Source: Mixophyes australis (taxonomy: Eukaryota > Chordata > Amphibia > Anura > Limnodynastidae). From it: 64,000 nucleotides of DNA. How positions within the stretch are numbered: the stretch's first letter is position 1; each line of letters begins with the position of its first letter. Positions 43,642-55,564 of this stretch are shown piece after piece. The position numbers were made by a program, and so were the translations under genes. Under the pieces are notes generated by a model. The model made no database searches, was not told the origin of the DNA, and saw only the letters and a list, made by a program, of their open reading frames with translations. Where the stretch lies: positions 339,455,375-339,519,374 of the forward strand of contig JAVHZZ010000003.1 of the NCBI GenBank assembly GCA_036250195.1. Reading direction: 5' to 3'.

Positions 43642-44203
43642 CTAGTGACCCCGGAGAACAAACGGAATGAACAATAACAGGCCCCAGGCCTCTATAAGGG
43701 GACCCCTGGCCCTGCTCCACCGCAGGCAGGCCCAGGACCACACTACTGGCGACATGACCAGGAGGGATGGAGGGGGAGACAGAAGGCCCGACGGAGGAGG
43801 GAGGGGGGGCTGGAGCTGGCGGTGCCACGGAGGGAACCCCAGGCGCGGGGGAAGGAGATCCCCTGCCTCGGGTTCTGGCAGCCTGTCTAATGCGGTGGAC
43901 GGCTCCGGACACGAGCGGCCTCACCGCCCGCTCCGGAGCCCTAGACCTGCGTGCGCGACCCGGCCCCGCCCCGCGAGACACACTCGCGGCGGCCGAGTCA
44001 CGTGGGCGGCGGGCGGCTGCCCTCATGGAAATACTAATGCCTCCACCGGGAGGACCCGGGGGGCATACAGGCAACTGGGCAGTACGGGGGGGGCCAGGGG
44101 GAACTGCTGGGGCTGAAGTCGCAGCCAGCGACGACGGGGGGGGAGGGGACCCCGCAAACCTGGCGGGAATGGAGCGGGACCTTCTGGGGCGGGATGATGC
44201 CAT
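43298..44203 (-). CDS. Gag-like protein, N-terminal part (Ngaro ORF1a)
   Basis: Starts at ATG 44203 (MASSRPRRSRSIPARF), about 350 bp from the 5' end of the element, and runs 302 codons. Very rich in Pro, Ser, Ala, Gly and Arg; the basic N-terminus could bind nucleic acid. It overlaps ORF1b by about 340 bp in another frame. The overlap contains a G10 run on the plus strand (43472-43481). Moving from this frame to ORF1b needs a +1 shift, explained by an extra base in a homopolymer or by a programmed shift. The DNA is far more G/C-rich than the rest of the window. Function is inferred from position only. Confidence 0.6.
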   Translation of the reverse strand: MASSRPRRSRSIPARFAGSPPPPSSLAATSAPAVPPGPPRTAQLPVCPPGPPGGGISISMRAAARRPRDSAAASVSRGAGPGRARRSRAPERAVRPLVSGAVHRIRQAARTRGRGSPSPAPGVPSVAPPAPAPPPSSVGPSVSPSIPPGHVASSVVLGLPAVEQGQGSPYRGLGPVIVHSVCSPGSLGLGAVSGSPSLVSSGQQFPGSLPHSLHYSCHLSTPHALLPLNPLSSLSSSQARDPPPSSLLILPPPFFHGLLASGWGGDIFQQGPWFAGPSPGGFPPRYGGFSPSAVPFCLFGS

Positions 44204-44368
44204 GCTGGGGAAGGGAGGACAAAGTAAAGAAAAAGGGGGAAAAATAGACAGGAGAAGCAGACAAGCAGAAGGAGAGAACAGAGAGAGAGGTAGAAAAAGC
44301 AAAAACAAATCACAACAGATAAAACTACAAATACAGAGGAGCCAGATACTAAGCCTGATGCTGCAGCT

Positions 44369-44556
44369 TCTCCGGATCCAGGAAACAGGAAGCTCTCTCC
44401 TTCTCACACTGCTTGATATATTCTTTCCACGACACTCCCACTTCCTTCCTAATTGACTGATTACACTACAGCCTTAAAACCCCCCAGTGGTGAGTAACAT
44501 TATCAGCTCACAACACATGATTTTAAACTCCTTCAGCTAATGGCCTCTCTCATAAT
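44369..44556 (-). repeat. Ngaro repeat A1 (outer, 5' end)
   Basis: 188 bp identical by eye to 37486-37673; begins the element in its own orientation and should contain the promoter. Confidence 0.92.
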
Positions 44557-46515
44557 TCTACTAAAAACACCTTTTCCATAGGCACACCTGGGATAGGAGT
44601 GTTACATTTAAATGAACTTGATTACATTTAAATTGACAAGAACATGACAAGCTACCAGGGTTTAGATTGAGATTGGCACAAGAGGTAGAAGAGGATATAA
44701 GAATAAATATGGCAGAATGTCGAAACTAGCTAGAACAAATAATTACTTTGGGGAAGTAAAAATAATTGGCACAATGAGGAAATGGTGATAGACAATTTTA
44801 AAAGAAATAAGAGATTGTGTAACATCCAACACAACATTGTAATATAATACTGCAGATTATTTCACAATCCCAAGTAAAACAAAAGTATTCAGTGACATGT
44901 GCCGAACTGCAGTCTTAATGCCAGCAATATATTGGTGTAATAAGACCCATTACAGACTCCTGACCGTCTAGCAGTGACAAAGAAGAATAGAATGCAAAGA
45001 AAGAGTCTAAAGTCAGCTAAGGTAAATCTGAATCAAATAATGAATTTTCAGATTCAAGAGCAGAAGGCTCAGACAAAAGCAACTTAGGTGCTTGTAGAGG
45101 CCTCCGATGACCACTTGTGACTCCAGCTGAAGGATTGGGACAGGCTATTCCGTGCTCAGATGCTGGTACAAGGCAGAGTGATGCTCCCCTTAGAACACAT
45201 TTTTTTCAAAAACAAATTAACCTGACTCCCTCTTACTGTTGTTTTCTAACTCCCTCTGTCTCTGTGTTCTCTGTGTTGGTGGTTATGGTGATTGTGAGGA
45301 AGGAACAGTGGGGTGTTTAGACAAAGGACCAGGGTAAACAAATAGAGTCTGGGGACTACATCCTGACGGACACTGGGATGGAAAGGAGCTCAGCCTCCAC
45401 CAAGGTCAGGCATTGATAAAGTGGAGGTGTCAGACGTGACTCCTCTGTCATGACTCAATTGCATATCTGGGTACATCCAGCACAAATGTGCTAGATGGCC
45501 ACTAGCCACCAGGTGGCTCTCTGACTTGCACTGTCACAATAAGGGATTACAAATGAGGCAAGTGACAATCTTAGAAGCATGCACCATTCCACACGTGGTA
45601 GTTTAAATTATCCCATGAAAGACAAGATGTCTGGGGATCACTACTAATACCATGCTTCACCCTGAGGCTCTAGGACAGTATCTGCAACGCTGGTCCTGAG
45701 ACCTACATGTACTCATCCAAGAGAAGGATGGAGATCTGGCCCTTTATGTACCTCTGCAACATCTGTTAGCATCTCTAATACCTATGACTAAGCCTCATCA
45801 CTGTGAAACACAGTCTCACATTTTAGAAAAAGCTCCTGTTCAATACCCACAACACCATTCACTCTTCATTTAAAATGTCTGTCTTGCCTTTTTACTATCT
45901 CTTTTTTCCTTGCTTTCTCCGTTTCGCTCCCTCCTTTTCATATTATTTCTCTCTCTCTTTCTCTACTTCTCTCTAAATCTCTTCTCTTCCACAGCAGCAG
46001 TTAGTATGATTGAAAATTTTATAGTGCGATCTGTGTTTTGCTAAATGGAATGAGATATGTCATAATGTTAAACAGAGCCCATAAGAGAAAATTCCTGACA
46101 GAGCAACAATAATGGGGCATTCGGCAATAAACTGTGTTGGAAAAATTCTGCTTTAGAAATATGCAAAATGTCAAGCTCACATATGGAGTGAGGTGAATTA
46201 CCCACATAACAGTTTTGAAAATATGTAATCTCATATGCGTATACATAATGGATGGTCATTTTTTTTTAAAGGCAAGGAATAGTCCCACATATTTTGTGAT
46301 TGCCCCTGATGAAGTGTTCATCTCTATCCTTATTTTCCCACATCATTCAGTTACATGACCATTGTTTCACCTTGACATTTTTAAGAAGCGTAATCACTAA
46401 AACGTTCTTTTAAATACTGTGCGAATTTCATCTTTATGGAATGTTACAATTATTTCAGTTGGTAAACTTACATAGTTTGGGTTACTTTTTTGTCTTGTTT
46501 TGTTTACTAATGGGT
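44557..46515. other. No gene recognised
   Basis: Unique-looking sequence. 45890-46000 is a CT-rich simple-sequence stretch (CTCTCTCTTTCTCTACTTC). Short frames carry no domain. Confidence 0.4.
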
Positions 46516-46708
46516 TCCAAAAACATACTAGTAGGTTAATTGGCTGCTATAATTTTTTTTTTACCCTAGTCTCTCTCTCTCTGTCTGTGTGTACATTAGG
46601 GAATTTAGACTGTAAGCTCCAATGGGGCAGGGACTGATGTGAATGAGTTCTCTGTACAGCGCTGCGGAATCAGTGGCGCTATATAAATAAATGGTGATGA
46701 TGATGATG
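46516..46708 (+). mobile_element. 5'-truncated SINE copy
   Basis: Begins inside the body (CCAAAAACATACTAGTAGG) and runs to GGCGCTATATAAATAAATGG plus (TGA)n. The tRNA-like head is missing. Confidence 0.8.
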
Positions 46709-47726
46709 GTGGGTTACTCTGGAAGAAACATACAAATCTGCATGGATAAAAGTGCTTTACCTGTTTGTGATCCTTAAAATATAGAGAACCTATCCACAAA
46801 AATGCACCCATTTTGGAAATGAAGTAATGGCATTTCAGTTTGACACCCCAATCTACCAATTATATTTCACACATTTAAAAATCATGCGATAATAGTCAGA
46901 TACCAGCATCCCAGAATACTCAAAATGTTGTTAAGTCTGCACAGATTGAATGATTGAATGATTGTGTTTATTATTCTATTTCTCCTACTTTGAAAGTATT
47001 GCAGTATGTTCTGGTGGAATTTATTTCTGCAATAAAGCCAGTAATCTATTTTTTATTTGTTGTAGTGTTGTCATCTTTGGGACAGAGAGTCCAGCAAACA
47101 CTGTATTAATTGCATATAAATAAATAGCTGACGGTGATGATGATGATGATGATTACATCTTTTCATGCTGCACTAGTTGATTGAAAGTATGAATACTGAG
47201 CCCTGTGACATGTCTTCTGGTGAAAACTGTGATCATTTGTTTATACAGCTGTAACGGTCAATGTCATACCTTATTTATTGCTAGGCGTTTATATATTATT
47301 CTTTCGTCAGTTCAAGTTCTTTTAGACTGAACTAATCATTACATATTACTCTATGAATCCTTTTTACGCCTACCACGGTGACAGATCACTACACTGTCTA
47401 CTAATTAATTCCAAATGATGGCCTTAACTTGAAGTGGTGAGAGAGGATGTGCCAGATGATACTAGGTTTGTAAATAGGCTTCCATGAAAAGAACCTTTTT
47501 GAGTAAATGATTGAAGATGACAATGAATGAATGGAGGAAATAATGAGAGGGGTGAAAAATAATACGTTTGGGTATGAGAATCCTGTACCACAAGCAGGGG
47601 CGGATTGGCCATTGAGGTTGGAGGGAGGTATGAGTGTAAATGAGGGAAGATACTGCTGGGAATAAGGGGGCAAGTTATGAAGATTGGAGCTGTTTATGAG
47701 GGTTATCTTAATGGATTAAAATACTA
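46709..47726. other. Non-genic; SINE-tail remnant
   Basis: At about 47110-47155 an eroded SINE tail (GCATATAAATAAATAGCTGACGG followed by TGATGATGATGATGATGAT) is visible. A lone CAGGGGCGGATTGGCC at about 47597 looks like one hAT-MITE terminus without a partner. Confidence 0.45.
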
Positions 47727-47990
47727 TGAGGGGGATAATGTGTGGCAGTCACAAAAATATATTGCGGTCACTAAGATGCTCTCTGTATTGTTTGACAGTA
47801 ACTATGATGCTTTCTGTATTGTATGACAGTCACTTGGTTGCTCTCTGTATTGTACAGTGGTCAAAAAAATGCTCTCTGTATTACATGGCGGTCATAGAAT
47901 GTTGTTTGTATTACATAGCGATCCCTAGGATGCTCTCTGTGTTGTATTGTGGTCACTAGGTTGCTCTCTGTACTGTATGGCAGGCACAGT
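47727..47990. repeat. Degenerate ~34-bp tandem repeat, about 8 copies
   Basis: GATGCTCTCTGTATTGTATG.CAGTCACTAG-type units recur from 47727 to 47990 with variable spacing and many substitutions, so the array is old. Confidence 0.8.
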
Positions 47991-50900
47991 CAAAGCGTTT
48001 TTTTAATTGCTGATGCTAGCGTCTACAAGTAATCAGTATAAAAAAGTATAGTAATAAAGTATGTGCTTTATTTTAGAAGCCATCCCTGCCCCAAGAAGAG
48101 GTACAAAGGGCATTGGGAGGGTGGAACCTCTTTTCATGGGGGTCAGGGCATGTACAGGTATGGAGAGGAAATGTATTTTTTTATTTTCTACTGATAGGGA
48201 GACTTTAGAACCAGTGGGCTGAAAATGGATGAGACCCCGGTTAGAATGATCTACCTTACAGTGACTGGGCTTCATGCCACGGCAACAAATTCCCAGGCTC
48301 AACTACTTTCACATTAATGTTAATGGTGAAAACTGCCTCATGCTGGATGAAGCTGCCCCACTCAGATGGCCAATGTTACCCACTGGTGTGCTGACTCTGC
48401 CTACTTGTGTTTCCTTCACCTACCAGATCAATGCTTTGCCTACTTGTGTGTTAGGTCCACTGATGAGGATAGGCATAACGGTGTTATAACTCCATCTACT
48501 TTTGTGTTGGCCTTGTCTACAGTTAATTTGGTCCAACCTACGCAAAGCCACTTTCAGAAAATTTTCCAGTGCCACTTTAAGTTCCCAATCTCCCCCTGAC
48601 TTCAGGTGGACTAAGATTGTTTCTTAGATACAAACTGACAGAATTAAGCAAATACAAAAAGTGTTTCTTATCTTTGACAATATTAAGTAATGTATTACAG
48701 ATATACAGTACATTGGGTATGTATAGCTCATCACCAAAATGTATTGTTAAAAATGTGAAATGATGCCTTCAGCTTCCGCTAATGAACACAAGGCTTGAAT
48801 ATATTTAATTCATTAGGAGACACAAACATATACCTTTAGATCTCTTCAGTACATTAACGCTGAAGACATAATTATGGTGTGAGCATCATGTATATTACCA
48901 TCAATCAGTTAAAGTGATATGAAGAATGTAAAGAATAAACAGTTCCCTTTCTGCTTTCCGGCCATTGTTACCAAATCAGATTCCTGCTTCCTTAAAGATA
49001 GTAACCTAATGAGTTGGGGACAGTAGTTTTAGCGAAACTAAACAAAGCATAGAGTTATTTATGATGTATATACAAGTGTTTGCAGGAGCACACTTATATT
49101 GTATACATGCTTTTTTAGTACATTTGTGTAGAAGGTATCTTAGGGTCAATAAGAAATGCACAACCAAGATTATTGAAATGCAAGCTTCTCCTTCAGCAGA
49201 TTATTGCTTAATCATGCAATCCATCCCACCCACGTATAGCAAATAGGATCTACATCCCTGTTATCAGAAACTGTGAGCAAGTTGTTTCTTTATGTCCTTA
49301 GTCCCACTCTAAACAGGACAGGAATCAGAACAAGCAGGGGAGCATAGAGGATCAGCATGCCCAAATTCAGGGAAGGGGGATGCTGGAGGTCCCAGCAGCG
49401 GTCCTGCCTGTAGGTTCCATCATCTGGATAGAGCAGTTTATGGTGAAAACTGAACAATGGATAACAAAGAGATTTTAAATAATTAATTGGAAGTTATATT
49501 TTTAAAAAACATTTCTATTTTCAAATGGATAATAAGATGATCTCAAAACATGTTTATTCATCTACTGTGTGCCTAACAGGTGAAATATATTCCAAGCATG
49601 TAAGGATATGTTTTTCTGTTACATTATGGCTTAATGGACAACTATAGTAAAGAATGTTTAAATATATATTGTTTACATCTGATAAAATGTAATACTATTC
49701 CTAAAATGAAAAGTAAGTAAGCAAAAACAATGTAAATATGTTTAAATAATGATTTTCTACACATATAATCACTATAGGCACATATATATCTGACAGTTTC
49801 CGGGTGTCAGATTTTAGATTGACTCGCCCATGATATAATTTTCTCTTTATAGTTTAGAAAACTGGCTTGGAACAATGTCTGCGGTAGAGAGATTATAAGA
49901 TCAGAGCATTGCCCTACCCTATACAACAGCTGAAAAGCCACAGGTTGCCTATGCCTACCTATCCCTCAGTAACATGGGGATGTGGAGAACTCTGTAGGCA
50001 TTTAAAACAACTTTTGGGGTACATAGTTCCATAAATGAGTAAAGATGAGCAAAGTTGATTTGAATGTTAGCATAAGTCAAGTTTTACCGTGGAGCAGGCT
50101 GCAACAGGAGAGCAGTGTATGATCTGTAGACTGAATTTAAGTTCAGTGGCAAAAAGGCCACTAAGTGTTAGTTATAATAAAAATGGTCAATAGCAGACGG
50201 CTTTAGTATACAGGGAAGCAAATAAGTTAAAGGGTTGAGACAGAGACTGAGGACAATCTGAGGTCAGTACATGAGTAATAGTTAACTGGAGGCTGAATGC
50301 AGTAACAGAAGCAGGAACTAGATTCTTGGAGAACAATCTGACAAGGAAGACAGGAACAGGACAGGCTTATATAGAACTCAGAGGGTGGAGCTAGAACATG
50401 CTGGAACATCAGGAGAACAGTAAAACTGAGCTAGAACACAGAATAAAAGCAGCCAGATAGCTCAGGCAGCAGAGCAGTAGTCTCCAGGATAGAAGCTAAG
50501 TTTGAATCCTGACATGTAGAGGTGTAAATTTCTGGCAATACAATCTTAGAGGTCCACTTTTGCTTTACCGTTCTATGTAATTTCTTTCTGTACTGTATTT
50601 GTAAATTCATATTTTGAATGTTTTCACAGTGAAGCAATAGTAAATGATTTTTTCTTTCTATTTTGCTCTTTGTTTTTTGAGAAAAGTGGGACCAGAAGCC
50701 CACGTCAGGACTTACTGTTCCTCCACACATGCGTGAACCAGCAAGCCAGTATTGCTAGGTACCTCAGTATCATAAATTGCGGCTATAATAGTTTTTCTAT
50801 CCCTGTGATAAGCAACAATAGCATAATGGTAAATAAACCTCTAAGCCTGAAAGAGCAACATAAAACGGACTGTCAACTCCACTGGGTAGCTCACTTGAAG

Positions 50901-52454
50901 TCTTATTTGTGGATGCCATTTTCAAGGACTGTGTAAGTGTAAAGTTTTTAAGTTTACTTAAATCATATTCAAGGCTTATATTTCAATGAAGGCATATTTA
51001 TTAATTAATTAATTAGTGGCAAATGATTAACAAACAATTGTACAGCCCACTTTATTAGTCTGTAAATACACAATGAGAATGACTTTGGAGAGGTTAAATT
51101 AGGACTGTTAAGATAGCTGCTGAGTATTTTCATGTTTCCTTTATACAGTAATCATCAGTTGCTGAAATAATTACTCAACGACTTTAGAGTTAATCTCATT
51201 AGCATTGACGGCTGGGGTTTATCAGCCTGCAGAACTACCTCATAATTAGTATGTAGTTATCTGTTATATTTACTGTTCTAGTTATTATTTCATACATAAA
51301 AGAAGATAACATTGTGCAACAATTATCAACTTTTGTTATTTATTATCACATTGTTTAAATCAGAAAAAAATACAGGCGTAATTCCAAGAAGTGGGGTTTA
51401 CTTGCTCTTTAAGTACAGTTTGTGCAATGCTATGAGCCATAGAGATAGCATTATCATTAGCTAGACATACTTGGACAATCTAATGCAGTAATTCCTTGAG
51501 TTAATGTAAACGCTGTCATCTTTCCATGTACTAGTAAGACTTGAAGGAAATGAAATGATTTGGACAGTTGCTCCACTCAATGACTTGATGTGACTGGCCA
51601 GGGGTGAAGGGTTTCAAGCCAATCAAAAAATACTTTTCCAAACTGCTCGGTATATTATTGTAGAAATAAGCACCTCCAAAAATATGTCTGTTTCTTTCTT
51701 GTGATCTAATTTAAGATGATTACAGATAAACTGTAGATTGTGCAGTGGATTTAGTGTTTTGTTTGAGATATTTTACAGCCAGTACATATTTTGGTATTTA
51801 TCTGAAGTGGAAAATGATTGGAATTAATTCCCTCTGTTATCATTTTTCAGACACCTGCTGCTTAAAAATTATTTTATTGCACAAAACCAGCATCCAGAAA
51901 GCAATATATAGAAACTCTTGTATTAGCGCAGTATGTAGATCTTTACTGTATGTGAGAACTGTTTGAATGTTAGAACTGATCATTACATTTTCACCCAAGA
52001 GTGATCACAGTCCACTGCACACTTTAATCGCCATCACCATGTTAACAAAAGCTCATTATCTTTAATACAGACTACTGCATGTTTAAGTGACATGAATAGA
52101 ATTCTAATTAGGTTCAAAATGCTAAGTGGAATCAGGCCGAACGTAAGATATTAGGTCAGATCAAATATTAAAGAGCAACACAGGTTGAGGTATTACCTCT
52201 AATAACCATTTATCAAACCATTTCCTTTACAAGAGAAATTTACCGATATAACTGAGATAAACTAATTTACAGGTGTTGGATCTAATATGTGAAATGTTTG
52301 TAACCTACAGTGTAATTTGATGCACCATGACACAATCAAAAAATAACCACTCTATACCCCCATACTGTTCCTAACATTCTCCGCCACATTAAAGGATAAA
52401 CCCACTTACAACTGTTGCTCCTTGCTCATGTATTCTGCCACAGACTACACACTA
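47991..52454. other. Unique sequence, no gene found
   Basis: About 4.5 kb without recognised repeats or coding domains. TTAATTAATTAATTAG at about 51000 is a short simple repeat. Confidence 0.4.
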
Positions 52455-52635
52455 CATGTCTGCAGGGCCGGATTAAGACACTGTAGGCCCCTGGGCTAGG
52501 GGTACTGTGAGGCCCCCATTTTTCAAGCGACTTATGCCTAATCCGATATTATTGGGGGCTCCCTAGTAATATCGGATTGGGCATAAGTAGTTTGAGCTGT
52601 GTTCCTTTTAATATACTAAATCAGTATTCTCAAAA

Positions 52636-52862
52636 TGCACACTTTGCCAGCCAGCCCCCAAACCCCGCCCTGCAAATATCTCCCCCAAAAGTGCACACTG
52701 TGCCAGCCAGCCCCCAAACCCCCCCCCCTGCAAATATCTCCCTCAAAAGTACACACTTTGCCAGCCAGCCCCCAAACCCCGCCCTGCAATAATCTACCCC
52801 AAAAGCACAATATGCGTGCCAGCCAGCCCCCCTTCCTTGTAATTCTCTGCACCAAAAATACA
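52636..52862. repeat. Tandem array of ~55-60-bp GCCAGCCAGCCCCC units
   Basis: CACACTTTGCCAGCCAGCCC, then AAACC...CCTGCAAATATCTCCC, repeats at least four times. The array resumes after the nested insertion at 53469 (AAAAATACAATGTACA...GCCAGCCAGCCCCCAAG). Confidence 0.85.
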
Positions 52863-53468
52863 ATAAGAAAATGGTAGTGGGAAGGGGCCGCACTTCCTTA
52901 TATGTGAGGATGCAGCCACAAAATAGAACCCGTGGTATACGTAGGGAAATCCCCACCCTCCCAAATAAAGATGGGTAACAAGATGAGGTTCAGGGCGCAA
53001 AAGTATGTGCCTAAAGCTGGATATACTGAATAAGCAAAGAAATTTCCAAATGTAAAAAGGGCAAACTTTCGGTAGTATCGTGCATTGAACAGCTACTTAC
53101 TTTTAATTTTATGGGTTTTGGCCCCAACTCATGTGTGTTTGGACTCTTTTTTTTTTTTTTGTTTTTCATTTTTTCTTTTCCATTTTTTTTTTTTTTAATC
53201 TATTTTATATCATTTTTTCATAGACTGTTTAGTCGTTTTTCATACTCCTGATCAGTTTGCCCTTTTTACATTTGGACATTTCTTTGCTTATTCAGTATAC
53301 TGTTTACTGTATTGCCCAGTGCAATTATCTCATACCGTGCTCTGCATTGTGCACATTTTATTGTTTATATGTCTTTGTTCTGGCCAGAACATGTTTATTT
53401 GCATTTATGTACACATAATAGAATAAATTTCAGCTTTAGGCACATACTTTTGAGCCCTGTACCTCATC
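52863..53468. mobile_element. Insertion nested in the tandem array
   Basis: Flanked by AAAAATACAAT on both sides (about 52854-52864 and 53479-53489, boundaries approximate). Inside are long inverted arms: GGGTAACAAGATGAGGTTCAG at 52974 with its complement near 53478, and TACTGAATAAGCAAAGAAAT at 53023 with its complement near 53302. T-rich centre. A fold-back type element, class not determined. Confidence 0.6.
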
Positions 53469-53593
53469 TTGTTACCCAAAAATACAATGTACAGTTGTCT
53501 GAGCCAGCCAGCCCCCAAGAGCGAGCTTACCTTGGTCTTCATCGCTGGTCTTCTCTTCTGTCAGCTCACACCCTGTCCCTGCTGCCTGTAGTG

Positions 53594-53700
53594 TCCGTTC
53601 CGCGGCGTGCACCTATCTCCTTCCTGAGGAGATCTCGTGAGAGTGATCTCACTCTCACGAGATCTCCTTAGTAAGGAGATAGGTGCACGCCGCGGACGGA
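53594..53700. repeat. Long hairpin inside the hAT element
   Basis: TCCG..CCGCGGCGTGCACCTATCTCCTT pairs with AAGGAGATAGGTGCACGCCGCGG, and AGATCTCGTGAGAGTGA/TCACTCTCACGAGATCT continues the stem to a very short loop; nearly 50 bp per arm. Confidence 0.9.
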
Positions 53701-53919
53701 CCATTGCCTGCAGCCTGTCAATGGAGGTGAGTGACGTGACGTCACCATCATTCAGGACTCGGAGTTGCCGACCGCGGTACAGGCTGTAGCGTGGCCGGCG
53801 GCTCGCTACAGCTCAACATAAAAAAAAACAAATACTTTCAAGAAAGGGCCCTACGGATGCCCGAGGCCCCTGGGCTGTAGCCCAGTTAGACCTCGGGTTA
53901 ATCCGGCCCTGCATGTCTG

Positions 53920-54451
53920 ACCAAAGGCAGAGATTGCGCGAGTATGGCATATATCTTTGGTTTCTCAAGATTCCTGCCTATCCAGCCATTCTTCAGAAAG
54001 GAATCACGCTGTCACATTCACTGAAATGATCGGGGGTGCCCATCATCATTTGACTGAAAAAAGCCATGCATAGTGGCTGATGCAGCACAAATATTGGGGG
54101 TGCTCAAGCCCCCACAACCCCCACAGGACCAGTTGCTATGGCCACACTAATGATTTAAGTACTATGAGCTTGCATAGCATTGCACCAGCCCTCCTGTAAG
54201 GATGCATCCATTTCTAATTGTGTCACAATTACTTGAGCACACCATTACACACCCATGAAGATCACAGGGATCAGATCTAATTGTATCATATAATTTGCGA
54301 ATGGTAACTATTATTTCTTTTCCTTGTCTCTCTGGTTTTCAGAACCTTTGGGATTACAGGTTTCTGTATAACAGATCCCATAGCTGTACTACGATTTATA
54401 GGAGAGTTCCAATGGAGCAAGTGTTGAAAAGTCCTTGATATTTATATGTTT

Positions 54452-54453
<2 letters not shown>
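53920..54453. other. No recognised feature
   Basis: Unique-looking sequence. Confidence 0.4.

Positions 54454-54493
<40 letters not shown>
54454..54493. repeat. (AT)n microsatellite
   Basis: Uninterrupted alternating AT run of about 38 bp. Confidence 0.95.
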
Positions 54494-54496
<3 letters not shown>

Positions 54497-54632
54497 TGTG
54501 AGAATTAATATCTTGGCTCATACTGTTTCATAAAAATAACATTAATTCCAATTGTTAAAATGATGGTTTATAAAAGCACATTTTCTTTTACATGTCTTGC
54601 CTTTTTATTATAGGGATTTATGTTGACATTTT

Positions 54633-54863
54633 GGGGGGTATTCAATTGTTAGCGAGTTCCGCTAAATACTCGCGCTCTAAAAATATTACCGTTAATACGG
54701 TAATATCTCGCTGGATTTCAGCTCGCAGCTCCCTGAGCTGTGAGCTGAAATCCAGCGGGTAAATTACCGTATTAACGGTATTTACGCGCATATTACCGTA
54801 TTAACGGTAATATTTTTAGAGTGCGAGTATTTAGCGGAACTCGCTAACAATTGAATACCCCCC
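54633..54863. mobile_element. Fully palindromic MITE, 231 bp
   Basis: GGGGGGTATTCAATTG...CAATTGAATACCCCCC, flanked by TTT on both sides (possible 3-bp duplication). The whole element folds into one stem with centre GCTCCCTGAGC near 54739. Inner repeats of TTACCGT.TTAACGGTAA occur in both arms. Related to 15489-15711 and, by termini, to 58984-59210. Confidence 0.85.
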
Positions 54864-55556
54864 TTTGACTGTCTACCTTACAACTCTGTCTACATTTTAC
54901 ACGTTAACCTTTGAACAGTGTAGACATTATGAACATGTACATATTCTGACTGTTGACCTTTTAACTGTGTCGACCTTATGATTAGAAATTTTGGTGTAGA
55001 CGTTTTCACTGTCGACTTTTCAGCTACATCCCTTCTGTTTTAGTATATGGACAGCCATATTATAGTGATACCATGATCTGCAAAATATATCAGCGATTAT
55101 GTTCTGCAGCTCTCAAGAGATTTTTAAACGATTAATCACTAAATGATCAGTTAAAGGGGAGCTTTGCAAAATAGAAATCATAGCTTTCTGGATTTAGAAA
55201 TTCAATACATTCTGTCCACAAATGAAAACTACTTCCATTGAGATTATAAATGTGGCATATTTCATTTATGACAGTATGCTCTCTAGCTGAATGGTTGGAC
55301 CATCACAATGCCATAGAGTGCAGGCATAAAAAAAAAATCAGAAAATGTTTTTAAAAATTGCCTTTATTTTAGAATAACTAATGGAAGAGGGAGGAAGAAA
55401 TAATGCAGTCCTGCTCAGATATGTTACCGTGCATTATTTTATACATGGAAACTGCTACCATTGAAGCATTGGGGGAAAAAACAACCCATCCTTTAAAAGT
55501 GGTTTCAGGTATAGAACACGGGTTGATTTGTCAAATGGTGAAAAGTTCTTTTGCTG
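54864..55556. other. No recognised feature
   Basis: A/T-rich; no gene or repeat identified. Confidence 0.4.
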
Positions 55557-55564
55557 GAGAAAAC

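Larger units (their letters stand above)
36884..44556 (-). mobile_element. Ngaro-like tyrosine-recombinase retrotransposon (7.67 kb)
   Basis: Minus-strand element with the split direct repeats of the Ngaro/DIRS order. In element orientation: A1 (44556-44369), internal genes, B1 (38205-37672), A2 (37673-37486), a 68-bp spacer, B2 (37417-36884). A1/A2 (188 bp) and B1/B2 (534 bp) look identical by eye, so the insertion is recent. B1 and A2 meet at a single AT, and each outer end also has AT (36884-36885, 44555-44556). This fits integration of a circle by recombination at an AT core without target duplication. Gene order gag - RT/RNase H - tyrosine recombinase - SGNH hydrolase matches Ngaro. No integrase or aspartic protease is seen, as expected. 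Confidence 0.92.
52463..53911. mobile_element. Non-autonomous hAT element (1.45 kb) with nested insertion
   Basis: Termini CAGGGCCGGATTAAGAC / GGTTAATCCGGCCCTG, flanked by a perfect 8-bp duplication CATGTCTG (52455-52462 and 53912-53919). No transposase. It contains a tandem array (52636-52862), a nested insertion (52863-53468) and a long hairpin (53594-53700). Confidence 0.92.

Noticed and set aside
43436..44456. Plus-strand frames of 149 and 229 codons, Gly/Arg-rich
   Set aside because: Antisense shadows of the G/C-rich gag gene of the Ngaro element.
47592..47615. hAT MITE at CAGGGGCGGATTGGCC
   Set aside because: Only one terminus is visible; no partner or duplication within reach.
53312..53671. 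119-codon plus-strand frame
   Set aside because: Runs across the nested insertion boundary and the tandem array of a hAT element, so it is a chance frame.
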